Shown one piece after another: positions 15,960-22,103 of a stretch of 38,809 bases of DNA; positions within the stretch are counted from its first letter, which is position 1; each line of letters begins with the position of its first letter. This stretch comes from Candidatus Woesebacteria bacterium RIFCSPLOWO2_01_FULL_39_10 (lineage in GTDB: Bacteria > Patescibacteriota > Microgenomatia > UBA8517), in NCBI GenBank assembly GCA_001793015.1, contig MGHC01000029.1:15381-54189 (forward strand). Reading direction: 5' to 3'. The notes under the pieces were generated by a model. The model saw only the letters and a program-made list of their open reading frames with translations. It was not told the origin of the DNA and ran no database searches. The translations under genes and the position numbers were made by a program.

Positions 15960-16931
15960 TTAAATTCTGGACACATCAACGGTGGCTACAGCGGAACGTC
16001 GATCCGCAATCGTGTAATAAAGATTCTGGGTTACTCCACCTTCCTCTTTTACCAAAGAATTGGCAAAAGCGATAAGCTGATTATCTGGACCTATTTCCCC
16101 CGGAGGGATAATCAGTGGCTTTTCTGATCTCTGAAATATACTCTCGCGAACAGGGTCAATTATGGCACAGCCCACAGCCCAAGTGGGAGTCTGATCTTCT
16201 GGGCTTCTTGGACCACGACCATTATAAAAAATAAATATGTCACCTCTAGACGTCGCAAAAATAGGTCCGGGACTAACATGTTGAGAATCCCATTTATCTT
16301 CTCTAACGTCAAACAAAAGTCTGTGTCCTTTATAAGGACCCTCCACATTCTTACCCGTACTCCTTGCCATTGCTATCCTTGATCTCTCGTTATCAGCAAA
16401 CTCGTAGATCATAAGCCAGTCTCCATCCTTCGTCATAAAAAATTCGGGCTCTTTAACCATATTTACCTTCCCCAATTCGGTTTTCACATCCTGAGGTGTA
16501 AGGACGAGTTTTCTATCTCCGATCTTGTCGAGTGAAGGTCCAGTTGCAAGCTGAATGGCTGTTTCGACTCCCACTGAAACAGGTCTTACTGCAGTATGAA
16601 AAACATGGTATTTGTTTCCCTTCTCTGTCTGGACAACCACCACAGTAGGATCTTCAACGGCAAGACGATCCCAACTATCTGGCCTTTTATCAGGACTAAG
16701 AGCGACAATTCCGCTCCTTTCGAAGTCAATACCATTGGGACTAGTTACAAATCCCAACGCAGAGTACAAAACTGGCTCAGAAACATTGGGCCTATGCAAC
16801 TCCCTATATAGCGCCTCGTAATAATCCTCTATTCTCAAGACTGCCATACTCATGGCCCCAACTACTTCCGGATCCGACTCTATTGAGGGATTAAAGGTCA
16901 CATTTTGGGTTTCTTTTACTCCGACTTCCAT
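15960..16931 (-). CDS. Second five-bladed-propeller glycosidase-like protein (GH130/GH43-like)
   Basis: A 323-aa protein whose repeated strand pattern and AVEDPTVVVV block (about residues 90-99) match the propeller core of GH130/GH43-type enzymes. Further blades carry VKEPEFFMTKDGDWLMIYEFADNE and DSQHVSPGPIFATSRGDIFIFYNGRG. It differs clearly from the protein at 11535 and keeps acidic residues at blade entries (ED, KE). It lacks a signal peptide. It lies upstream of the GT cluster on the same strand but is separated by 261 bp, so may be a separate unit. A role in mannoside or other oligosaccharide breakdown is inferred from the fold and neighbours. Confidence 0.75.
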   Translation of the reverse strand: MEVGVKETQNVTFNPSIESDPEVVGAMSMAVLRIEDYYEALYRELHRPNVSEPVLYSALGFVTSPNGIDFERSGIVALSPDKRPDSWDRLAVEDPTVVVVQTEKGNKYHVFHTAVRPVSVGVETAIQLATGPSLDKIGDRKLVLTPQDVKTELGKVNMVKEPEFFMTKDGDWLMIYEFADNERSRIAMARSTGKNVEGPYKGHRLLFDVREDKWDSQHVSPGPIFATSRGDIFIFYNGRGPRSPEDQTPTWAVGCAIIDPVRESIFQRSEKPLIIPPGEIGPDNQLIAFANSLVKEEGGVTQNLYYTIADRRSAVATVDVSRI

Positions 16932-17036
16932 GTCTACTATATTTTATATAACAAACGGAAAACCAACTTCTGGTGCTGGTTATCTAAAAATGCTGAGCAG
17001 GGCGGTCTAGAACCTTTAAGACACATCACCATTAAT

Positions 17037-17540
17037 TTATAAAACCTTAATAGTTTTCTCTATTAATTTTCCTTTTTTATCATGATCAAAAAAGCCAAAT
17101 ATGAAAGCATTTGGGTTTTTGGAAAGGATTTTAATATATTCTTTGATATCCGTTGGAGTTGGTAGGTTATCTATTTCTTTTGGATCAATCCAATGAAAGG
17201 TTCCGTCTCCAGAAGATCTAACTTTAATTTGTTTCGTAATATTGACAATAAAATAAATATTGATCCATTCCGAGTCACTTGGTGGATATGGATGCTGAGT
17301 AACTGAATAAGGCCTTATAGACTCAAGTTCAGTAATTCCAGTTTCTTCCTCAATCTCGCGAAGTAATGCATCGTAGAAACTTTCATGAGGCTCTACTTTT
17401 CCACCAATTCCAGCATATAATCCAGGGTCAACCTTCTTTGAGTCCGCTCTTTTGAGCATTAAAACTTTACCGTTGCACCAAATTAAAGCGTTTACGGAAA
17501 GAACAGTTTTGTAATTTGTATATTTACTAAAACCCCCCAT
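17037..17540 (-). CDS. Nudix hydrolase
   Basis: Hydrolyses a nucleoside diphosphate linked to another group; MutT-like 8-oxo-dGTP cleaning is one possibility. The Nudix box is complete: GGKVEPHESFYDALLREIEEETGI, near residues 45-68, with the REUxEE core. The length of 167 aa is normal for a stand-alone Nudix protein. It follows the GIY-YIG gene on the same strand after 11 bp, so the pair is probably co-transcribed. The substrate cannot be deduced. Confidence 0.9.
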   Translation of the reverse strand: MGGFSKYTNYKTVLSVNALIWCNGKVLMLKRADSKKVDPGLYAGIGGKVEPHESFYDALLREIEEETGITELESIRPYSVTQHPYPPSDSEWINIYFIVNITKQIKVRSSGDGTFHWIDPKEIDNLPTPTDIKEYIKILSKNPNAFIFGFFDHDKKGKLIEKTIKVL

Positions 17541-17551
17541 CTTGCCATATT

Positions 17552-17824
17552 TTACAACTTTTTTGACCGTAATTTGTTACCCATTATGAGAGCGTCCTTT
17601 TTGGCGCGCGACCATTTCTTTAATTGGATTTCTCTTTGCATTGCCTCTTTTCTCGTTGAATATTTTTCCGAAAAAACTAATTTAGATGATTTAAAATAGC
17701 GTATATATTTTGCAGACTTGCTGGATTTATTTTGGTGTTCTTTAAGTCTATTTTCGAGATTATTTGTTTGCCCGATGTAAAGAGTGTTTGAAGAAGTTCG
17801 GAGAATGTAAACAAAATAGGACAT
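17552..17824 (-). CDS. GIY-YIG domain nuclease (UPF0213/YhbQ-like)
   Basis: A 90-aa single-domain endonuclease-like protein. It begins MSYFVYILRTSSNTLYIGQT, giving the paired VYIL / YIGQT motif of the family (GIY and YIG positions). The family Arg lies in NNLENRLKEH, and the C-terminal EAMQREIQLKKWSRAKK block holds the conserved Glu and basic tail. DNA-binding or repair roles are usual guesses for this family; its function is not established. A TATAAT box 6 nt before the ATG suggests a leaderless message. Confidence 0.9.
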   Translation of the reverse strand: MSYFVYILRTSSNTLYIGQTNNLENRLKEHQNKSSKSAKYIRYFKSSKLVFSEKYSTRKEAMQREIQLKKWSRAKKDALIMGNKLRSKKL

Positions 17825-17830
17825 TTAACA

Positions 17831-17836
17831 ATTATA
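17831..17836 (-). promoter_or_regulatory. -10 box for the GIY-YIG/Nudix pair (TATAAT)
   Basis: Perfect TATAAT on the minus strand, 6 nt before the ATG at 17824. No -35 match is seen; the upstream DNA is repeat sequence. Confidence 0.5.
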
Positions 17837-18010
17837 TGCCCTTCGACTCTGGTTCGATACTTCGACTTCTCTCAGTACTCACCATCGCTCAGGACGATTC
17901 GACACAAATTTAAACATATTCTGGTCATTGATTAAGTGGCTATAGCCGTGAGTGAACCCTTTTGAAAGGGTGGGTCGAATTGGCTGCGAACTGTGGACAC
18001 TATTCGAACT
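17837..18010. repeat. Repeat cluster E with CCTTCGAC / GCTCAGGAC modules and hairpins
   Basis: This is the first third of the 518-bp gene-free stretch between the GIY-YIG gene and mazF. It contains CCTTCGACTC..., GCTCAGGACGATTCGAC, a hairpin GGCTATAGCC, a hairpin CCCTTTTGAAAGGG, and GTCGAATTGGCTGCG ending near ATTCGAAC. The same order of parts recurs in the repeats at 18956-19100 and 20100-20230. Confidence 0.75.
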
Positions 18011-18089
18011 TTTTGGCAAACAATGAATGACAGTTTTTATATTCCAAGTTATGAGTAAAGAATAGGGAATAGCTTTGGCTTTAAAACTA

Positions 18090-18326
18090 TTTTATCCCCC
18101 TTCGCAGAAAACCTTGGGCGTCCTTCGACAGGCTCAGGATGGTGAGCATTGTCGAACCATAAGCCCGTGGATGAATGCGAAGAAATTTCTGCTTCGGTCG
18201 AACGTCGCCAAAGGCTTTGCCGACGGCGCGAGGGATTTCGCTCCCGACGAAGCACGGGGAGAAGTCTTCGACCCTGAGTGCTCAGACCGAAGGGATACCC
18301 CGACCGTAAGGTCGAGGGAGCTTCAT
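18090..18326 (-). repeat. Long dispersed repeat, copy B, downstream of mazF
   Basis: A 237-bp copy of the element at the recJ 3' end, here on the minus strand and outside any known gene. From its ATGAAGCTCCC end it matches copy A almost base for base through the CGACGTTCGACCGAAGC segment and again at the GAAGGGGGATAAAA end. A block of about 45 bp carrying TCCTTCGACAGGCTCAGGA and GTCGAAC is nested near that far end. An open frame through it still encodes RNPSRRRQSLWRRSTEA but is not supported as a gene. Confidence 0.92.
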
Positions 18327-18342
18327 ATTGCTTAGTTATTTT

Positions 18343-18678
18343 TCATGATTCTGTAAACAATTTACGAACCTTCAGTAAAATGGCGCTCTTTTTACTTGCT
18401 GTTAATTCTCCAGCCTTACCCTTAAGAATAGACGCATCAGCAGTAAATAGCTTATCTGGCCTTACGAAGCTTTTCAATGGAAGCATTCCTTGTGCAAAAT
18501 CGGATTGTTCAACACTAATCGCAGTTTTACTTGAATATGATTTTGAGGTGATTTGGCATAAAATCAAATTTCCAAATTCAACTTGAGCTAATACTAAGGC
18601 TGGACGAATCTTCTTTCCTTTCAGATTAGAAAATGGAAAGGAAACTAAGACAACACTTCCTACCGTAAAGATTTCCAT
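18343..18678 (-). CDS. MazF/PemK-type endoribonuclease toxin
   Basis: Sequence-specific mRNA interferase. The 111-aa protein opens GSVVLVSFPFSNLKGKKIRPALVLAQ, the PemK/MazF signature with the conserved Arg-Pro-Ala-Leu-Val. It continues with LILCQITSKS and SFVRPDKLFTADAS, where SFVRPDKLFT matches the family active-site Ser/Thr region. Its start overlaps the antitoxin gene by 19 bp, so the toxin is translated from the same message. Immediately 3' of it lies long repeat copy B. Confidence 0.92.
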   Translation of the reverse strand: MEIFTVGSVVLVSFPFSNLKGKKIRPALVLAQVEFGNLILCQITSKSYSSKTAISVEQSDFAQGMLPLKSFVRPDKLFTADASILKGKAGELTASKKSAILLKVRKLFTES

Positions 18679-18899
18679 GCTTCATCCTCTTCTGGTCTAT
18701 CCCAATCCGTTCCCAGCGATTTCTCTGATAATAATAGAGTATCATTTACTATACTCTCCTTCAGTTTTGCTGGAATAATTCTTATTTCCCCCTTTTTAAC
18801 CTCTAATTCAACTTCATTATCTAAACCACTTTCATCAAGCAATATTTTAGGAATACGTATGCCTCTAGAATTTCCTATAGATATAATTGTAGTTATCAT
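18660..18899 (-). CDS. MazE/AbrB-type antitoxin
   Basis: A 79-aa DNA-binding antitoxin. The N-terminal swapped-hairpin AbrB/MazE domain reads ITTIISIGNSRGIRIPK followed by EVELEVKKGEIRIIP. The acidic C-terminal tail (GTDWDRPEEDEAWKSL) is typical of the toxin-neutralising segment. It precedes the toxin gene, with 19 bp overlap. The promoter at 18910-18938 has two 10-bp palindromes at its -10 box, fitting autorepression by the toxin-antitoxin complex. The ATG lies only about 10 nt from the -10 box, so translation may start on a leaderless message. Confidence 0.92.
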   Translation of the reverse strand: MITTIISIGNSRGIRIPKILLDESGLDNEVELEVKKGEIRIIPAKLKESIVNDTLLLSEKSLGTDWDRPEEDEAWKSLR

Positions 18900-18900
18900 A

Positions 18901-18921
18901 TGTAATTACATTGTATATACA
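18901..18921. promoter_or_regulatory. Candidate MazE operator: two tandem perfect palindromes
   Basis: TGTAATTACA (18901-18910) and TGTATATACA (18912-18921) are both perfect 10-bp palindromes sharing the outer TGTA/TACA, one base apart. They cover the -10 box of the mazEF promoter, an ideal place for a repressor. Confidence 0.7.
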
Positions 18922-18938
18922 CACTAACATCATGTCAA
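18910..18938 (-). promoter_or_regulatory. Consensus sigma-70 promoter of the mazEF pair
   Basis: On the minus strand TTGACA (18938-18933), a 17-bp spacer and TACAAT (18915-18910). Transcription is expected to begin about 4 nt before the antitoxin ATG at 18899. Confidence 0.8.
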
Positions 18939-18955
18939 GCCCTAATTGAATTGAA

Positions 18956-19100
18956 GGTTCGAATCCGAGATGGGTGTTTTTGCTGCAGGACAGGGATTCG
19001 CTACGCTCACTCAGGACATTCGACATTATACATAGGGCCGAAGGCCATGAGCGACCGAAAGGAGTCGAATGGCTGGCGACTGTAGACGCTATTCGAACCT
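18956..19100. repeat. Repeat cluster F (modules shared with 20100-20230)
   Basis: A block at 19010-19074 with CTCAGGACATTCGACATTAT, the hairpin GGGCCGAAGGCC, ATGAGCGACCGAAAGGAG and TCGAATGGCT differs at only a few positions from the block that abuts tRNA-Gln at 20166-20236. Inverted ATTCGA/TCGAAT words recur through it and it ends at TATTCGAACC. It fills most of the 273-bp gap upstream of mazE together with the operator region. Confidence 0.8.
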
Positions 19101-19111
19101 ATTTTATCACG

Positions 19112-19143
19112 ACAAAAGAGCCTGTTTTTATCCCCTCTTTTGT
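19112..19143. other. Inverted repeat between repeat F and the gene at 19173
   Basis: ACAAAAGAG (19112-19120) pairs perfectly with CTCTTTTGT (19135-19143) across a 14-nt loop. It may be a weak terminator or an mRNA hairpin; no T-run follows. Confidence 0.4.
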
Positions 19144-19172
19144 ATAGCTAGCTTTCGAGATATTATTTATAT

Positions 19173-20054
19173 ATGTCGGAAAGTGCTGTAGGAATAACTT
19201 ATGAAGCCGCTTATTGTTATGGGCTAAGGCAATTTACTGATTACAGATGCCTGGACTTAGCCAATCCTGAACTGTTTTTTTGGTTAATAAGTATTGCCCT
19301 AATTATTGTTCTAGCTGCAATTGTTTTCCTTCTTATTAGAGCCTGGCGAAATAAAAAATTACCTGTGTTATATAAGATATTAATCAGTTTTTTAGGTCTA
19401 ACGTGTATTCTTATTCTGTTTTATGTAGAGATTTGGAACCTTGAGCATACGTCTTATAGAAAAATTGGTAGGCTTTGGGAAGATTTAGAGACAAGTTCAC
19501 AAATAAGACAGGTGGATATTCCCAGTTACGCCATAGAAACAGCAAATAATCTCATTATCGATCAGACCGGAAGAGAAAGATTTTATAAGGATATAAAATA
19601 TAACGAGCAGGAAACGAAAAAAGTTAATATAGCAAAAGTATTAGGGAAAGCCACTTACCAAGTATACAAAATTGCTTATAATTATACTCCTCTAGAGATT
19701 TTAAACGGGTCTTCGGAAGACTCTCTCTTTTATGTAGATATAGTAGATATAGACTCACCTTATTACGAACAACATAAAATTATTCGAACAAGAATAGTAA
19801 ATAACCATTTACCTAGATGTACTGCAGACCCGTCTTTATGCGACTTTCACCTAACGCGCAAGGAAGCAATTCAGATTGCAAATAAAAATGGCTTTAAAGC
19901 GACGGATTTAAGTGTAAGCTGGAATTCTTGGGAATATCAAAAATTAACAATAAAGTTAACGAGTTGTGCTGAAAATAAAGCTATGTATTTAGATTATCGA
20001 GATGGCAGTGTAATTAAATTTCAGGACGAAGTAATCTGTGGCGGTGTGTTTTAA
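19173..20054 (+). CDS. Two-TM membrane protein of unknown function
   Basis: A 293-aa protein with a short N-terminal stretch containing AAYCYG and DYRCLD, then two membrane segments (about residues 33-55 FFWLISIALIIVLAAIVFLL and 67-88 ILISFLGLTCILILFYV). A C-terminal domain of about 200 residues follows, probably outside the cell. The distal part has two Cys pairs (PRCTADPSLCDF and SCAENK / VICGG), which could form disulfides. HLTRKEAIQIANKNGF resembles the helix of PepSY-like domains, but this is weak. The gene stands alone between repeat clusters F and G. Confidence 0.75.
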   Translation: MSESAVGITYEAAYCYGLRQFTDYRCLDLANPELFFWLISIALIIVLAAIVFLLIRAWRNKKLPVLYKILISFLGLTCILILFYVEIWNLEHTSYRKIGRLWEDLETSSQIRQVDIPSYAIETANNLIIDQTGRERFYKDIKYNEQETKKVNIAKVLGKATYQVYKIAYNYTPLEILNGSSEDSLFYVDIVDIDSPYYEQHKIIRTRIVNNHLPRCTADPSLCDFHLTRKEAIQIANKNGFKATDLSVSWNSWEYQKLTIKLTSCAENKAMYLDYRDGSVIKFQDEVICGGVF

Positions 20055-20099
20055 TTCTTGCCACACACGTCGGTTGCAACAAAGGAAACGCTTCAAAAG

Positions 20100-20230
20100 T
20101 CGAGCTGCGGGACAGGGTATCCTTCGATTCGTCATGAGCGGTTCGACTTTGCTCACCGTCGAATGACTCACTCAGGACATTCGACATTATATATAGGGCC
20201 GAAGGCCATGAGCGACTGAAAGGAGTCGAA
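20100..20230. repeat. Repeat cluster G abutting the 3' end of tRNA-Gln
   Basis: It contains TATCCTTCGATTCG, GAGCGGTTCGACTTTGCTCACC, CTCACTCAGGACATTCGAC, the GGGCCGAAGGCC hairpin and GGAGTCGAA, the last base of which directly precedes the tRNA CCA end at 20231. It makes up much of the 364-bp gap between 20054 and 20419. Confidence 0.8.
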
Positions 20231-20304
20231 TGGCTGCGGGGCTAGGATTTGAACCTAGATTGCGCGGTTCAGAGCCGCGATGCCTACCATTAGCAGACCC
20301 CGCA
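20231..20304 (-). tRNA. tRNA-Gln (anticodon CTG), CCA encoded
   Basis: Minus strand. The 7-bp acceptor stem TGCGGGG/CCCCGCA pairs fully. The anticodon arm CGCGG-CTCTGAA-CCGCG reads CTG, decoding CAG (Gln). The T arm CTAGG-TTCAAAT-CCTAG is perfect. The D arm (TGC...GCA) is short but contains GG. G73 and CCA are encoded (20234-20231). A CTG anticodon for Gln is normally accompanied by a TTG isoacceptor elsewhere. Confidence 0.93.
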
Positions 20305-20418
20305 ATAAAGAGATCAGGAAACCTTGTTATTTTATCACAAACTGAACCTAAACCGAATTGGTGATGGAGTTGAAAGCGGACTTTTCAAGTTAATCTCCAA
20401 GATGATAAAGTTAAGTTA

Positions 20419-20706
20419 ATGGTAAAAGGGATAATAATAATTTCTTTCAGTGTTTTTTCTATTGTTCTTTTACTATTTAGTGTTTGGATGAACTTCACAC
20501 CCGGTCATTTTCAAAGGGAATATTGCGGATGTAGGGTTGGTTATTTCACTTTTGAGGAAATGAGGGTACAAGAAGTAAGAGCAAATCAAATCTATCCGGT
20601 AAACGGACAAGGCGGTAAGTATGAGAAACCTCAGTGCCCGGTTTGTTACGGAAACTTCAAGGCTGTAATTGGTGAAGCACTATCACGTCTGGACTCCTTC
20701 AAATAG
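20419..20706 (+). CDS. Small membrane-anchored protein with Cys pairs
   Basis: A 95-aa protein with an N-terminal membrane anchor (residues 3-25, KGIIIISFSVFSIVLLLFSVW) and an expected extracellular domain. The domain carries C-G-C (REYCGCRVGY) and C-P-V-C (KPQCPVCYG), four cysteines that could bind a metal or form disulfides, plus a repeated V-G-Y / C-Y-G type spacing. I do not recognise the family. Start chosen at the ATG at 20419; there is no clear ribosome binding site. Its stop lies 3 bp from the convergent exonuclease gene. Confidence 0.7.
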   Translation: MVKGIIIISFSVFSIVLLLFSVWMNFTPGHFQREYCGCRVGYFTFEEMRVQEVRANQIYPVNGQGGKYEKPQCPVCYGNFKAVIGEALSRLDSFK

Positions 20707-20709
20707 TTC

Positions 20710-21489
20710 TTAAAATAACCCAGCTTGTTTAGTTGGTGTGTCTTTTGGATAGGAGAAATCGACCTCGACTTTTTGTAAGGTGTTCCATTTATCTTTAAGA
20801 AGAAGGTGTCCGTTTTGAAGCGCGTAGTCGTAAATATCTCGGGTAATTAACACATCTGCCTCGCAATATTTTTTTAATTTTTCCAAACTTTCCTTATCTC
20901 CCTTTTGCCAATAATATACGGCATTTATTCCCACATCCGTTTTTTCCCGATCCAGTGTTTCTTTTGCGATTGCGTCCAAGGCGATTCGATGACCAAAGAC
21001 TTCTTTGACTTTTTGCATAATGTCAAAGTGTGGAAGTTTTTGAAAAGGGAAGTTGGTGTATGGAGAAAGAGCGGGAATATCAAATCCAAGCGAATTAAAT
21101 CCAATTATCCTATCAGCACTTTGGAAAAGCGGCCACATTTTATCCCCCTTCGCGAAATACCCTGGGCGTATGCCCGCGGATGAACGCGAAGAATATTTCG
21201 CTTCGGTCGAACGTCGCCAAAGGCTTTGCCGACGGCGCGAGGGATTTCTCTCCCTACGAAGCGAGGGAGATTCATCAAAATCCTTTTCCCAGAAGCTTTG
21301 CATTTTGCCTTCGACTACGCTCAGGACAGTGTGTCCTTCGATAGTTCGATTTTGCTCACCACTAAAGCTTTCATCAATTTTTCTTGAATAAACTGAAACA
21401 ATTGAGACTCCAAGATCAGCTGGGTTAAATCCCTCAATATCTCCAAAAAGTTTCTTCGTTTCAACATCGAAAAATACTTCCGAAAGCAT
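20710..21489 (-). CDS. DEDDy-type 3'-5' exonuclease with two in-frame repeat insertions
   Basis: An RNase H-fold exonuclease-like protein of 259 aa. The metal-binding residues are in place: FDVETKK (D8, E10), IGFNSLGFDIPAL (D137) and YCEADVLITRD (Y208, D212). The spacing Y-x3-D marks the DEDDy type, as in YprB/PolB-related nucleases. Residues about 42-62 (SGEQNRTIEGHTVLSVVEGK) are encoded by a CCTTCGAC/GCTCAGGAC module, and about 74-117 by long repeat copy C. Removing both would join VSVYSRKIDE to KMQSFWEKDF and then MWPLFQSADRIIGFN, giving a compact exonuclease core. The nucleic-acid substrate is unknown. Confidence 0.85.
   Translation of the reverse strand: MLSEVFFDVETKKLFGDIEGFNPADLGVSIVSVYSRKIDESFSGEQNRTIEGHTVLSVVEGKMQSFWEKDFDESPSLRRERNPSRRRQSLWRRSTEAKYSSRSSAGIRPGYFAKGDKMWPLFQSADRIIGFNSLGFDIPALSPYTNFPFQKLPHFDIMQKVKEVFGHRIALDAIAKETLDREKTDVGINAVYYWQKGDKESLEKLKKYCEADVLITRDIYDYALQNGHLLLKDKWNTLQKVEVDFSYPKDTPTKQAGLF
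21138..21275 (-). repeat. Long dispersed repeat, copy C, inside the exonuclease gene
   Basis: A 138-bp version of the element, in the gene's own orientation. Compared with copy A it lacks a segment of about 55-60 bp between the CTCCC near its start and the TCGCTTCGT part, but keeps the ATGAATCTCCC and GAAGGGGGATAAA ends. It encodes the shared peptide RNPSRRRQSLWRRSTEA in the same frame as copy A. Confidence 0.9.
21307..21366 (-). repeat. Short module (CCTTCGAC...GCTCAGGAC) inside the exonuclease gene
   Basis: CCTTCGACTACGCTCAGGAC is followed by TCCTTCGATAGTTCGAT and TTGCTCACC. The same words occur in clusters E, F and G and nested in copy B. Here they are translated within the exonuclease (residues about 42-62). 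Confidence 0.75.
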
Positions 21490-21639
21490 GTGAAGAATAT
21501 TATATCAAGCTTAAATGGAATATTTTTAATCTGAGACTTTTTACCTACTTACAAAAAGAATATCCGCGCACCAGAATTGCTTCGTAATACGGCGCGGGAC
21601 TTCGCATTCGGAAGGTCACGACCGGGTGATTTTGGATTA

Positions 21640-21855
21640 TTACGCTGTTGTAAAAAATTTTTCCTTAACTTCTTTGGGTAATTCCTTGGAAGCAATATTA
21701 AAGAATTTTGAGGCTTTCAAGATTTCTAATGACACAGGAGAATTCTCTTTGTCAACTTCAAGTATTGCGTTTTCAACTTCAAATGAATCATCTACAGGTT
21801 TTGTCGAAAACCTGATAACTAGGATATCGTCATCTTTGTAGTATTTCAGCTTCAT
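21640..21855 (-). CDS. DUF2283 family protein
   Basis: A 71-aa protein with the DUF2283 pattern: MKLKYYKDDDILVIRFS, then ILEVDKENSPVSLEILKASKFF. Such proteins often sit beside a small RelE/DUF4258-like partner and are thought of as possible antitoxins; the function is not proven. Its ATG overlaps the stop of the upstream gene by 4 bp (ATGA), so the two are translationally coupled, here with the DUF2283 gene second. Downstream, 21490-21639 holds no gene I can support. Confidence 0.85.
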   Translation of the reverse strand: MKLKYYKDDDILVIRFSTKPVDDSFEVENAILEVDKENSPVSLEILKASKFFNIASKELPKEVKEKFFTTA

Positions 21856-22103
21856 TTGTATCGCTGCTTTCTGGCTATATGAAATGTTATTACTTTGATT
21901 CCAACCTCAATTATATCATAGATTATTCTAACGTCGTGTTCTTGGTCAATTTGGTCAACTACAGCAAAATTTCCGTATTTTGTCTTGGATCTAGATCTTG
22001 GATTTTCTAAAAATTTCCTTAATTTTCTTTTGGTGATTTTGAATTTCTTGATATCTTTACGCTTGAGTTTCTCTTCGGCGTGTTTTGTTAATATAACTTT
22101 CAT
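21852..22103 (-). CDS. Small basic protein, DUF4258/RelE-like possible toxin
   Basis: An 83-aa, strongly basic protein starting MKVILTKHAEEKLKRKDIKKF, with a helix then strands ending DVRIIYDIIEVGIKVITFHIARK. The H-A-x-x-(K/R)-L-x-x-R pattern and a C-terminal strand pair are typical of the DUF4258/RelE-like fold that partners DUF2283. The ATG at 22103 was chosen because it overlaps the stop of the upstream gene in ATGA form; a longer frame reads antisense-like sequence within that gene. The pair may act as a toxin-antitoxin module, by inference from family pairing only. Confidence 0.75.
   Translation of the reverse strand: MKVILTKHAEEKLKRKDIKKFKITKRKLRKFLENPRSRSKTKYGNFAVVDQIDQEHDVRIIYDIIEVGIKVITFHIARKQRYK

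Noticed and set aside
15719-15979. 86-codon minus-strand frame in the 15699-15959 spacer
   Set aside because: It overlaps the end of the propeller gene, has no family-like sequence and includes a decayed repeat fragment. A GGAGG at 15955-15959 has no suitable start codon after it.
17837-18010. Cluster E as a tRNA or tmRNA remnant (GTTCGAAT ... GCAGCCA on the minus strand)
   Set aside because: The distance from the TTCGAAT word to CCA is about five bases too long and no T stem or acceptor stem pairs, so it is listed only as a repeat.
18049-18255. Open frame on the minus strand across repeat copy B
   Set aside because: It consists of repeat-encoded peptide plus unrelated sequence, with no ribosome binding site or family match. 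It is useful only as evidence that the repeat frame is open.
18075-18335. Plus-strand open frame across repeat copy B
   Set aside because: Antisense frame of a GC-rich repeat; no support as a gene.
17837-21366. CRISPR array
   Set aside because: The repeats are modular, of unequal length and spacing, lie inside genes as well, and have no cas genes nearby.
21490-21639. Gene or RNA in the 150-bp spacer after the DUF2283 gene
   Set aside because: A GC-richer patch (about 21566-21630) hints at another repeat remnant, but no copy elsewhere in the window and no tRNA-like pairing was found.
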